A stretch of 11,894 nucleotides of DNA from an uncultured Clostridia bacterium (GTDB lineage: Bacteria > Bacillota > Clostridia > Christensenellales > UBA3700). Below are positions 6,704 through 11,894 of the stretch, piece after piece (position 1 is the stretch's first letter; every line of letters begins with the position of its first letter). A program made the translations under genes and the position numbers. The notes under the pieces are model-generated. The model did no database searches, was not told the DNA's origin, and was given only the letters and a program-made list of their open reading frames with translations. The stretch covers positions 1 to 11,894 of the forward strand of contig CAMWPK010000026.1 in the NCBI GenBank assembly GCA_947176115.1. Direction: 5' to 3'.

Positions 6704-7731
6704 TGAATAATAAGATGTCTGACCTTTTATATTGTGAATTTTATAAAATCAACCGCAAGCATACGCTTTTGAAACTTGCAATCGCCATCGTCGTTATTGC
6801 GCTTGCAATCACTGCGTTGTCGGCTGTATTGCAAAGTATATTCCCAAGCGTGGTTATCTCCGAAGGCCTTGCAGATTACGATGCGCAGATAGCGTCGCTC
6901 AAAGCCGAAATGGCGGTGATACAAGCAGAGAGTAGCTGGATTGACAAACTAATTGTCACCAATTCAATTGCTGGCTACAAGGCGAGAATTGCTATCCTTG
7001 AATATCTCAAAGCTCACAACGTGACGTCCGGCAGTACTATGGCGTATACTTCGAATAGTACTTTGGGGCTCTTTGGCTTTGACGTATATTCCTTTACCAA
7101 TATTTGTATGAGCGTACTTATGAGTGTGGTCATAATCTTTCTTATCGTAGCTTGTTGCAGAACAACTTGCGGAGAATACGCAAGCGGAGCTATGAAAATG
7201 CAATTCTTAAGACCTCTCAACAAGAATAAGTTCTTTACCGCCAAGTGGCTTAGCGTAGTAATAGTCGCAGAGGCTTTGACTTTAATTTCATTCTTCTTAT
7301 CGCTTATATTGGGACTTATACTTTATGGACCCAACGCGCTCAACGTTGCTTTCGTTGCGGGTTCTCTAGTGACAATAGTTCCGCCAATGGGCGCGCTCAT
7401 GATAATTTTGCTTATCAATATGGTACAAGTCTTTGCTCTTACGCAAGCAACGATGTTTATTTGTTCGCTTTGCAATACTTACGGCAAGTCAATCGTGCTG
7501 TGTTTGCTCTTCTTGTTCTTTAGCTTCGGCACCTGGGTAGAGTACGTCTTGGCTGTTCCGTACGTAGGCTATCTCGGCTTCTTAGCCAACCTCGATTGGT
7601 CGAGCGGAATATCCGTAGACGGCACTATCTTCAAAGGTATGAGCATATGGGGAATGATTCCAATTACGCTTTTGTGGTGCGCGCTGTTTATGTGGTTCAG
7701 CTACAAGCGGTTTAATAAAAAGGAAGTGTAA
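6703..7731 (+). CDS. ABC-2 type transporter permease
   Basis: The membrane subunit of the exporter, 342 residues with about six predicted helices: 23-45, 131-152, 183-208, a long hydrophobic stretch 216-256, 262-285 and 314-333. Between helices 1 and 2 is an extracytoplasmic segment of about 85 residues (46-130) with a short coiled-coil-like part (DAQIASLKAEMAVIQAE, 60-76). After helix 2, EYASGAMKMQFLRPLNKNKF matches the conserved cytoplasmic ABC-2 segment (EfxxGTxrxllsxPxxrxkf type) that contacts the ATPase. It ends with a basic tail (YKRFNKK). The ATG overlaps the stop of the ATPase gene, and AAGGAGG (6686-6692) lies ten bases before it; another Met at residue 5 is possible. Family placement is firm by context and topology; substrate unknown. 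Confidence 0.9.
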   Translation: MNNKMSDLLYCEFYKINRKHTLLKLAIAIVVIALAITALSAVLQSIFPSVVISEGLADYDAQIASLKAEMAVIQAESSWIDKLIVTNSIAGYKARIAILEYLKAHNVTSGSTMAYTSNSTLGLFGFDVYSFTNICMSVLMSVVIIFLIVACCRTTCGEYASGAMKMQFLRPLNKNKFFTAKWLSVVIVAEALTLISFFLSLILGLILYGPNALNVAFVAGSLVTIVPPMGALMIILLINMVQVFALTQATMFICSLCNTYGKSIVLCLLFLFFSFGTWVEYVLAVPYVGYLGFLANLDWSSGISVDGTIFKGMSIWGMIPITLLWCALFMWFSYKRFNKKEV

Positions 7732-7788
7732 AAAGTATTTAAGATAATATCAGAATTATAAGCGAAGTCGGATTGTCTTTACTGATAA

Positions 7789-7818
7789 AAAAGCGTAATG
7801 CCATTGCATTGCGCTTTT
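7789..7818. terminator. Bidirectional terminator between permease and small gene
   Basis: AAAAGCGTAATG (7789-7800) pairs with CATTGCGCTTTT (7807-7818) across six bases, with one G-T wobble. T or A runs flank both sides (four T on the plus strand; six A at 7787-7792 give T on the minus strand). It lies 57 bases past the permease stop and 14 bases past the end of the convergent small gene and can serve both. Confidence 0.8.
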
Positions 7819-7832
7819 AATTAATTCAGTCT

Positions 7833-8090
7833 TTATTCTTTGCAATCTTCTACAATCATTGCGTCGTAGTCTAGAGTTTCCACAAAGTCGTCTTGCTTGA
7901 ACTTGGTATTGTGGAAGTTGACGAAATTCTTATAATGGTGGTTGAGAAGAACGGGATTGGGTACGTCAAGTTGGTGACAAATATCTCTTAGCCACTCTTC
8001 GTAGTTGTGAGGAGTGAGTTTTAGAGGAGAATGATAGATTATATCTTTTTGAATTTTATCGTTAGTAACCAGTCTTGCCCAAATCTTCAT
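7833..8090 (-). CDS. Small protein of unknown function, 85 residues
   Basis: A single minus-strand gene of 85 codons between two terminator or promoter signals. The protein is soluble-looking, with no membrane segment, signal peptide or cysteine pair. It begins MKIWARLVTNDKIQKD, has a central EEWLRDICHQLDVPNPVLLNHH (about 31-52; shown as EEWLRDICHQL, DVPNPVLLNHH), then FVNFHNTKFKQDDFVETLDYD (about 56-75; FVNFHNTKF, KQDDFVETLDYD) and an acidic end. The layout (KIWARL start, a helical middle ending in PxxL, F-x-F aromatic pairs, a hydrophobic-acidic close) resembles small uncharacterised proteins widespread in Clostridia, as far as memory allows; no function is known to me. The ATG at 8090 has no ribosome binding site; an in-frame TGA two codons upstream excludes an earlier start. 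It has its own promoter and terminator, so it is a real transcription unit. Confidence 0.75.
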   Translation of the reverse strand: MKIWARLVTNDKIQKDIIYHSPLKLTPHNYEEWLRDICHQLDVPNPVLLNHHYKNFVNFHNTKFKQDDFVETLDYDAMIVEDCKE

Positions 8091-8098
8091 ATATCAAT

Positions 8099-8126
8099 TT
8101 TATAATACAAAAGACTGCGCTGTCAA
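8099..8126 (-). promoter_or_regulatory. Promoter of the 85-codon small gene
   Basis: On the minus strand, a perfect TTGACA (8126-8121) and TATAAA (8104-8099) are 16 bases apart. The expected transcription start, six to eight bases past the -10 box, falls at about 8091-8093, that is on or next to the ATG at 8090. Confidence 0.6.
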
Positions 8127-8207
8127 GCCGTGGCAGTGGGTACGACTAGCTTTTAGGCAATTATCTTAGATTAAAGGTTGATTTTCCGCATATTTGACAA
8201 AAAACTA

Positions 8208-8237
8208 TTGACAAATTGCCATATCCTTGATTAAAAT
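8208..8237 (+). promoter_or_regulatory. Promoter of rex-greA
   Basis: A perfect TTGACA (8208-8213) lies 18 bases before TAAAAT (8232-8237). A second TTGACAA (8194-8200) stands 14 bases further upstream and makes a direct repeat with the first. The transcription start would fall near 8244, at the edge of the palindrome described separately. The remainder of 8127-8190 shows nothing recognisable. Confidence 0.6.
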
Positions 8238-8243
8238 ATACAA

Positions 8244-8260
8244 GACATACTGCGTATGTC
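8244..8260. promoter_or_regulatory. Palindrome in the rex leader
   Basis: GACATAC (8244-8250) and GTATGTC (8254-8260) form a perfect seven-base inverted repeat around TGC, just past the expected start of transcription and four bases before the GAGGAGG ribosome binding site. It could be an operator or a leader hairpin. It does not match the known Rex operator type TTGTTAA-N4-TTAACAA. Confidence 0.45.
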
Positions 8261-8274
8261 GATGAGGAGGACTT

Positions 8275-8886
8275 ATGATTTCGGAGGCGGTCATCAAGCG
8301 TTTGCCACGCTATTATAGACATATCAAACAGCTTGCGGACAGCGGAGTTACCAGAGTGTCGTCCAATAAGATTGCAAGTGTGCTAAATATCACGGCATCG
8401 CAAGTAAGACAGGATTTGTGCAACTTTGGCGGTTTCGGTCAACAAGGGTACGGCTATGACGTCGTAAAACTCAAGAACGAACTTGCCGTAATTCTCGGTC
8501 TTGATAAAGAATACGATATGATTATCGTGGGCGCGGGCAATATCGGCAGAGCCTTGGCAGGTTACAAAGGCTTTGTTGACGACGGATTTTTCGTAAGGGC
8601 GTTGTTTGACATAGACCCGCGTTGTACGTCTATCAACGGTATCAAGGTCTATGAAATGGACCTTTTGGAAGCATATCTCAAACAAAACAACGTAGATATA
8701 GCAATAATTGCTACTCAAAAGGATTCGGCAAAGAGCGTAGCCGACGAGCTTATTAAGTACGGCGTTAAATCGATATGGAACTTTGCCCCTGTAGAACTTG
8801 AAGTGCCTGAGGGCGTAACTGTGGAAAATATCTCTATGAGCGAAAGCCTTTACGTCTTGAGTTTCCGCAGTAAAAACAATAAATAA
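8275..8886 (+). CDS. rex: Redox-sensing transcriptional repressor Rex
   Basis: Rex senses the NADH/NAD+ ratio and, when NADH is low, binds and represses genes for fermentation and anaerobic respiration. In 203 residues it has the N-terminal winged helix (about 1-62), with recognition segment ITASQVRQDLCNFG (39-52) and GFGQQGYGYDV (53-63), both strongly family-like. The Rossmann domain follows, with the NAD(H) loop VGAGNIGRA (85-93) and FDIDP (111-115). The C-terminal helix for domain swapping closes the dimer. The ATG at 8275 follows GAGGAGG (8264-8270) by four bases. greA lies 30 bases downstream with the same ribosome binding site, so the two are probably one transcript. Length and motifs are normal; very secure. 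Autoregulation is common in the family, but no canonical Rex site is visible here. Confidence 0.97.
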   Translation: MISEAVIKRLPRYYRHIKQLADSGVTRVSSNKIASVLNITASQVRQDLCNFGGFGQQGYGYDVVKLKNELAVILGLDKEYDMIIVGAGNIGRALAGYKGFVDDGFFVRALFDIDPRCTSINGIKVYEMDLLEAYLKQNNVDIAIIATQKDSAKSVADELIKYGVKSIWNFAPVELEVPEGVTVENISMSESLYVLSFRSKNNK

Positions 8887-8916
8887 AGTAAATAAGCCGT
8901 TAGGCGAGGAGGATAT

Positions 8917-9387
8917 ATGGAAAAGAAATACTTCGTTACACAAGAAGGATATGACAATCTTAAGAAGAAATTGGAGCATTTAATCAACGTAGACAGAGCC
9001 GACGCAAGCGAGAGAATTAGAATTGCAAGAGGTTTTGGCGACTTGTCGGAAAATGCAGAGTATGATGCGGCAAAGGACTACCAAGCCCAAGTCGAAGCGG
9101 AAATTTTGACTATACAGGCCCAACTCGACAATGCTGAAATCATTAAAGATACTGAGGGTAAGCAAGGCGTCGTAGTCGCAGGTTGCAAGGTTAAGATTTA
9201 CGACTATTCAGAAGACGAAGAGAGCGAATATACCATTGTTGGTACTACCGAAGCGTCTATTTTGGAAAATAAGATTAGCAACGAATCCCCGCTTGCCGTA
9301 GCAATTATCGGTAAGAAAAAGGGCGAAGAGGCTATCGTAGAATTGGGCGACAATTCTTACAAAGTTAAAGTCTTGTCAATCAACTAA
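8917..9387 (+). CDS. greA: Transcription elongation factor GreA
   Basis: GreA enters the secondary channel of RNA polymerase and stimulates cleavage of backtracked RNA, restarting stalled complexes. The 156 residues are normal length. The N-terminal antiparallel coiled coil (about 1-80) carries the tip RGFGDLSENAEYDAAK (38-53) with the catalytic acids D42 and E45. The C-terminal FKBP-like domain (about 86-156) ends with ISNESPLAVAIIGKKKGEE (120-138), the family signature SPLxxAxxGkkxGd. GAGGAGG (8906-8912) sits four bases before the ATG. It is the second gene after rex, with no promoter visible between, and a terminator follows 20 bases past its stop. Nothing unusual; very secure. Confidence 0.98.
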   Translation: MEKKYFVTQEGYDNLKKKLEHLINVDRADASERIRIARGFGDLSENAEYDAAKDYQAQVEAEILTIQAQLDNAEIIKDTEGKQGVVVAGCKVKIYDYSEDEESEYTIVGTTEASILENKISNESPLAVAIIGKKKGEEAIVELGDNSYKVKVLSIN

Positions 9388-9407
9388 TCTTAAAGTTGAA
9401 TCATAAG

Positions 9408-9431
9408 GGCGACCTTTAAGGTCGCCTTTTT
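9408..9431 (+). terminator. Intrinsic terminator of rex-greA
   Basis: GGCGACCT (9408-9415) and AGGTCGCC (9419-9426) form a perfect eight-base stem with the loop TTA, followed by five T (9427-9431). It lies 20 bases past the greA stop. Confidence 0.92.
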
Positions 9432-9445
9432 ATTCAGGCGGTATA

Positions 9446-9517
9446 GACCTTTCGACTTCACTGCGTTTCACTCAAGGTGACTTTTTGATGTCATTTCGAC
9501 CGTAGCGGAGAAATCCT
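9446..9517. repeat. Second copy of the dispersed inverted-repeat family
   Basis: The right part (9489-9517) reads TGTCATTTCGAC, then CGTAGCGGA, then GAGAAATCCT. It shares 11, 9 and 8 exact bases with the right arm (in reverse complement) of the element at 2989-3115. The left part (9446-9481), read as reverse complement, begins GTCACCTTGAGTGAAACGC and ends GAAGTCGAAAGGTC: the same plan but more diverged. Both arms face each other across about seven bases. It lies between the greA terminator and the decarboxylase gene and holds no coding sequence. No clear promoter for the next gene is visible in 9432-9557. Confidence 0.65.
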
Positions 9518-9557
9518 ACTAGGGTACGAAATAGTAAAAACGAAATAAGGAATAATT

Positions 9558-10832
9558 ATGTCAAGAGAATTGTATGACAAAATAAAAGAATACAACGATA
9601 CCGTCAAAGCAAGATTTTGCATGCCGTCGCATAATGGACAGGCTAGTCTTGACGGTTTGTATTCATCAGCGCAATTTGATTGGACTGAGGTACAAGGACT
9701 TGACAATCTTCTGCAGAGCGAGGACGTAATTGCGCGTTGCGAGAAAAAACTTGCAATCAATTACGGTTATCAAGACGCGCTGATACTGACAAGCGGGTCT
9801 ACGTGCGGTATGCAAATTGCCATGGCTTTAGCCAAGTCGCGACAAGGCGTAGCACTTGCAATAGGCGATATGCACAAGTCGTTTTTTTCCTCGTCAAGAA
9901 TTTTTGACGTAAAGATTTGCTGTTGTAAGGACTTGACTGAAGCTTTGAAGTTGAGCAGTCAAGAGAAGATATCCAGCGTATTCGTCACTTCACCAAACTA
10001 CTTTGGTAAAGTGTTTTCCTTAAAGGAAATTAAAGAATTTGCAGTGAGCGTAGGCGCTTTGCTTGTCGTAGACGAAGCTCATTCGGCGCATTTTCCCTAT
10101 TCGTCCTTGCTACCCGACAATGCGAGCCATTACGCGGATATAGCGCTTGTGAGCATGCATAAGACCCTGCCTGTATACGGAGGCGGAGCTATACTTTTGA
10201 CCAACGGCAAAGAACTGTATAAAGAGTGCAGATTATTGAGAGCTGATATTCATTCCACTTCGCCCAACTATCTTATAATGGCAAGTATGGACTTTGCCGA
10301 TGATTATATGCTCAGCCACGGCGAAGAGGAGTACGCTAAAGTCAAGAGCGAAATTGATAAATTTAAGAGAGAACTCAAAGCGGGCGAAGTTGTCAATACC
10401 GACGATTTTACAAGGCTAGTCGTCAAGATAGAGGGCGTAGATTGCAATAAGGTATCGGATAAACTTGCTGTTCAAGGTATTTTTGCCGAGATGGCGTACG
10501 GAGATTTACTCGTGTTTATCATTACGCCATTTAATTGCGACAAGCTGTCTTTGCTTGCTGATGCGCTAAACAATATACCGCTTGAAAAATCAGAGGGCGA
10601 TATTGACGTCGATTTGGGTATGCAAAACGTAGCGCAAAACGGAGAAGTAACGCTAGTCGAAGTTGACGAAGCGTTGGGCAAAGTATGCGCCGTAGAAGTG
10701 GGCGTGTATCCGCCGGGCGTTCCCGTCATTAAAAAAGGCGACGTCATAAATCAAAAGGCAGTAGATTTTATAAAAAAATATTCAAGTCGGTTGTTTGGAC
10801 TTGCTAGCGGTCGTATAGCTGTGATAAAATAA
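9558..10832 (+). CDS. Orn/Lys/Arg decarboxylase-family PLP enzyme (YaaO-like)
   Basis: A fold-type I pyridoxal-phosphate enzyme of the ornithine/lysine/arginine decarboxylase family, probably making a polyamine precursor; which amino acid it uses cannot be told. In 424 residues one sees MPSHNG (22-27), the phosphate-binding SGSTCGMQ (79-86), H106 in DMHKS (ring-stacking His), D172 in VVDEAHSAHFP (170-180), the PLP lysine K202 in SMHKTLP (199-205), STSPNY (233-238), and the C-terminal GVYPPGVPVIKKGD (382-395). At 424 residues it lacks the wing domain of the ~715-residue E. coli enzymes and is like, though shorter than, Bacillus YaaO. The ATG follows AAGGA (9547-9551) by six bases. tmk starts 36 bases downstream, the same neighbour as in Bacillus, which supports orthology with yaaO. 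Codons look like those of the neighbours. Confidence 0.88.
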   Translation: MSRELYDKIKEYNDTVKARFCMPSHNGQASLDGLYSSAQFDWTEVQGLDNLLQSEDVIARCEKKLAINYGYQDALILTSGSTCGMQIAMALAKSRQGVALAIGDMHKSFFSSSRIFDVKICCCKDLTEALKLSSQEKISSVFVTSPNYFGKVFSLKEIKEFAVSVGALLVVDEAHSAHFPYSSLLPDNASHYADIALVSMHKTLPVYGGGAILLTNGKELYKECRLLRADIHSTSPNYLIMASMDFADDYMLSHGEEEYAKVKSEIDKFKRELKAGEVVNTDDFTRLVVKIEGVDCNKVSDKLAVQGIFAEMAYGDLLVFIITPFNCDKLSLLADALNNIPLEKSEGDIDVDLGMQNVAQNGEVTLVEVDEALGKVCAVEVGVYPPGVPVIKKGDVINQKAVDFIKKYSSRLFGLASGRIAVIK

Positions 10833-10868
10833 ACGTATACTGAATACAAGCGGAGAAATGTAGAGAGA

Positions 10869-11492
10869 ATGAAAGGAAAATTTATTACGTTTGAAGGCGG
10901 AGAGGGCGTAGGAAAGACGACGCAACTCGCGATGATTAGGGGATTTCTTGAGTCGCAGGGCGTTGACGCAGTCTTTTTGAGAGAGCCGGGCGGTAATCCT
11001 ATCTCCGAAAAGATACGCAATATAATTTTGGATATAGACAACGTGGGTATGACGGGCATGTGCGAGGCTATGCTGTACAGCGCGTCGCGCGCTCAACTCG
11101 TAGAAGCCGTAATCAAGCCTGCATTGCAAAGCGGAAAACTCGTCGTGTGCGACAGATTTATAGACTCTACGTTCGCGTATCAAGGCGTTGCGAGAGGGCT
11201 TGGCGCAGACAAAATCGATACGTTGAATAAAATGGCTTGTTCAGATATTATGCCTGATTTGACGGTATTTCTCGACCTTTCGCCCCGTCTTGCCTTTGCG
11301 AGAAAGGGGGGAGCAGACACGGCGGACAGACTTGAGCAAGAAGGCGATAATTTTCACCAAAAGGTATACGAGGGATATCTGCAAGCGTGCGAGTTGTACC
11401 CTGACCGCATTGCGCGCGTGGATTGCTCAGGCGATGCGGTAACCACACACTCGAAGATTGTGGAGCTTTTGCGCCAAAGAGGTATAGTATAA
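10869..11492 (+). CDS. tmk: Thymidylate kinase
   Basis: Phosphorylates dTMP to dTDP with ATP, an essential step of dTTP supply. The 207 residues are normal. Walker A is GGEGVGKT (10-17) with no Arg in the loop, and the LID region has R145, then DRLE (153-156), together the bacterial type II pattern. REPGG (38-42), the dTMP-binding CDRFIDSTFAYQG (94-106) and a VFLDL strand (133-137) complete the family set. The ATG at 10869 gives the expected MKGKFITFEG start. Its ribosome binding site is poor: AGAGAG at 10862-10867 is only one base away, and a better GGAG (10852-10855) is 13 bases away. The stop overlaps the holB start by one base (TAATG), so the two are coupled. Very secure. Confidence 0.97.
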   Translation: MKGKFITFEGGEGVGKTTQLAMIRGFLESQGVDAVFLREPGGNPISEKIRNIILDIDNVGMTGMCEAMLYSASRAQLVEAVIKPALQSGKLVVCDRFIDSTFAYQGVARGLGADKIDTLNKMACSDIMPDLTVFLDLSPRLAFARKGGADTADRLEQEGDNFHQKVYEGYLQACELYPDRIARVDCSGDAVTTHSKIVELLRQRGIV

Positions 11493-11894
11493 TGTTGAGA
11501 TACTCATCGCTACTCAAGGATACCAAGGCGTATAAGAGTCTGCAAAACGATATAAGCGCAGGCAGACTCAACCATTGTTATATGATAATGGGCGAGGACG
11601 AATTGGCGGTCGATATGCTTATCGACTTGTTTAGCGAAACTATCTTGTGCAAAGACGGCGGTTGCGGTAAATGCGTGGTATGCCAAAAAGTTGAGGATAA
11701 AAATCACGAGGATATTTTCGAGCCGAAAAATCTCAAAGCCGACGGTATAAGAGAATTTGTCGAAAAGGTGTACGTCAAGAGCGTAGGCGACGTCAAGATT
11801 ATGATTATTCGCGCGCTTGATAAGGTTGACGCAAAAGTACAGAACTTTTTGCTCAAGAGTTTGGAAGAGCCTATCGACGGAGTAGTATTCTTGC
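11492..11894 (+). CDS. holB: DNA polymerase III delta' subunit, 5' part (partial at window edge)
   Basis: The clamp-loader delta' subunit, which with delta and tau/gamma opens and loads the beta clamp. About 134 codons are visible, starting at the ATG that overlaps the tmk stop; the frame stays open to the window end. The protein has LNHCYMIMGEDELAVD (26-41), where the usual Walker A of clamp-loader ATPases is lost, a four-cysteine zinc module (C53, C58, C61, C64), IIRALDKVDAKVQNFLLKS (105-123), where the Walker B acids are lost, and LKSLEEP (121-127), the hallmark LLKtLEEPP helix. Loss of both ATP motifs with retention of the zinc module and LEEP fits delta' and not the tau/gamma subunit. 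The position after tmk is typical of Bacillota. Confidence 0.92.
   Translation, partial: MLRYSSLLKDTKAYKSLQNDISAGRLNHCYMIMGEDELAVDMLIDLFSETILCKDGGCGKCVVCQKVEDKNHEDIFEPKNLKADGIREFVEKVYVKSVGDVKIMIIRALDKVDAKVQNFLLKSLEEPIDGVVFL

Noticed and set aside
7759..7775. Possible fragment of the dispersed repeat (AGCGAAGTCGGA) after the permease
   Set aside because: Only about nine bases match the element at 2989-3115 and there is no partner arm, so chance is the simpler reading.
8184..8275. Canonical Rex operator upstream of rex
   Set aside because: TTGACAA copies look partly like a half-site but no inverted TTAACAA partner at four bases distance exists; they are better read as -35 boxes.
8383..8979. 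Minus-strand open frame (198 codons) across rex and the start of greA
   Set aside because: Antisense to two secure genes, crosses their gap, and encodes no recognisable motif.
1..11894. Undescribed defence, mobile or biosynthetic system
   Set aside because: Apart from the 85-codon protein, every gene falls in a known family (the exporter's cargo and the decarboxylase's substrate remain open); there is no transposase, integrase, toxin-antitoxin pair, spacer array or biosynthetic cluster.

Overview
The window reads as a chromosomal core-gene segment of a Gram-positive bacterium of the phylum Bacillota, most likely class Clostridia and possibly an uncultured gut-type lineage; genus and species cannot be named from the sequence alone. 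Reasons: a DnaB/DnaD-type replication-initiation gene directly followed by a DnaI/DnaC-type helicase-loader gene, a Rex redox repressor, the order Orn/Lys/Arg-decarboxylase-like gene - tmk - holB (the Bacillus yaaO-tmk-holB neighbourhood), purine-rich ribosome binding sites such as GAGGAGG, and compact GC-hairpin plus T-run terminators. No tRNA, rRNA, CRISPR array, prophage or transposase gene was seen.

Layout. (1) 1-2970, plus strand: lower glycolysis, with the 3' part of pgk, then tpiA and gpmI. A 131-bp pgk-tpiA gap holds an imperfect inverted repeat. gpmI is followed by an intrinsic terminator nested inside a 127-bp inverted-repeat element that also carries a ten-G run. (2) 3202-5611, minus strand: a two-gene replication-initiation operon, DnaB/DnaD-like then DnaI/DnaC-like ATPase, ending at a 14-bp perfect bidirectional terminator. 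(3) 5612-7820, plus strand: a divergent AT-rich promoter region, then an ABC-2 exporter (ATPase and permease overlapping by one base) and a terminator shared with (4), a lone 85-codon conserved-looking small gene on the minus strand (7833-8090). (5) 8091-9431, plus strand: rex and greA, probably one transcript from a TTGACA promoter, closed by a strong terminator. (6) 9441-11894: another copy of the dispersed repeat, then a decarboxylase-like gene, tmk, and the 5' part of holB running off the window.

The genes are housekeeping: ATP-yielding glycolysis, loading of the replicative helicase, a small-molecule or peptide exporter of unknown cargo, NADH-responsive transcription control, rescue of stalled RNA polymerase, dTDP synthesis and the clamp-loader delta' subunit. 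I do not see a convincing undescribed system. The points most worth a second look are the dispersed inverted-repeat family (three intergenic sites), the four tandem DnaD-type repeats next to a helicase loader with altered ATPase motifs, a pair of mutually exclusive small hairpins before the exporter's ribosome binding site, and a promoter placed so close to the small gene that its mRNA may be leaderless.
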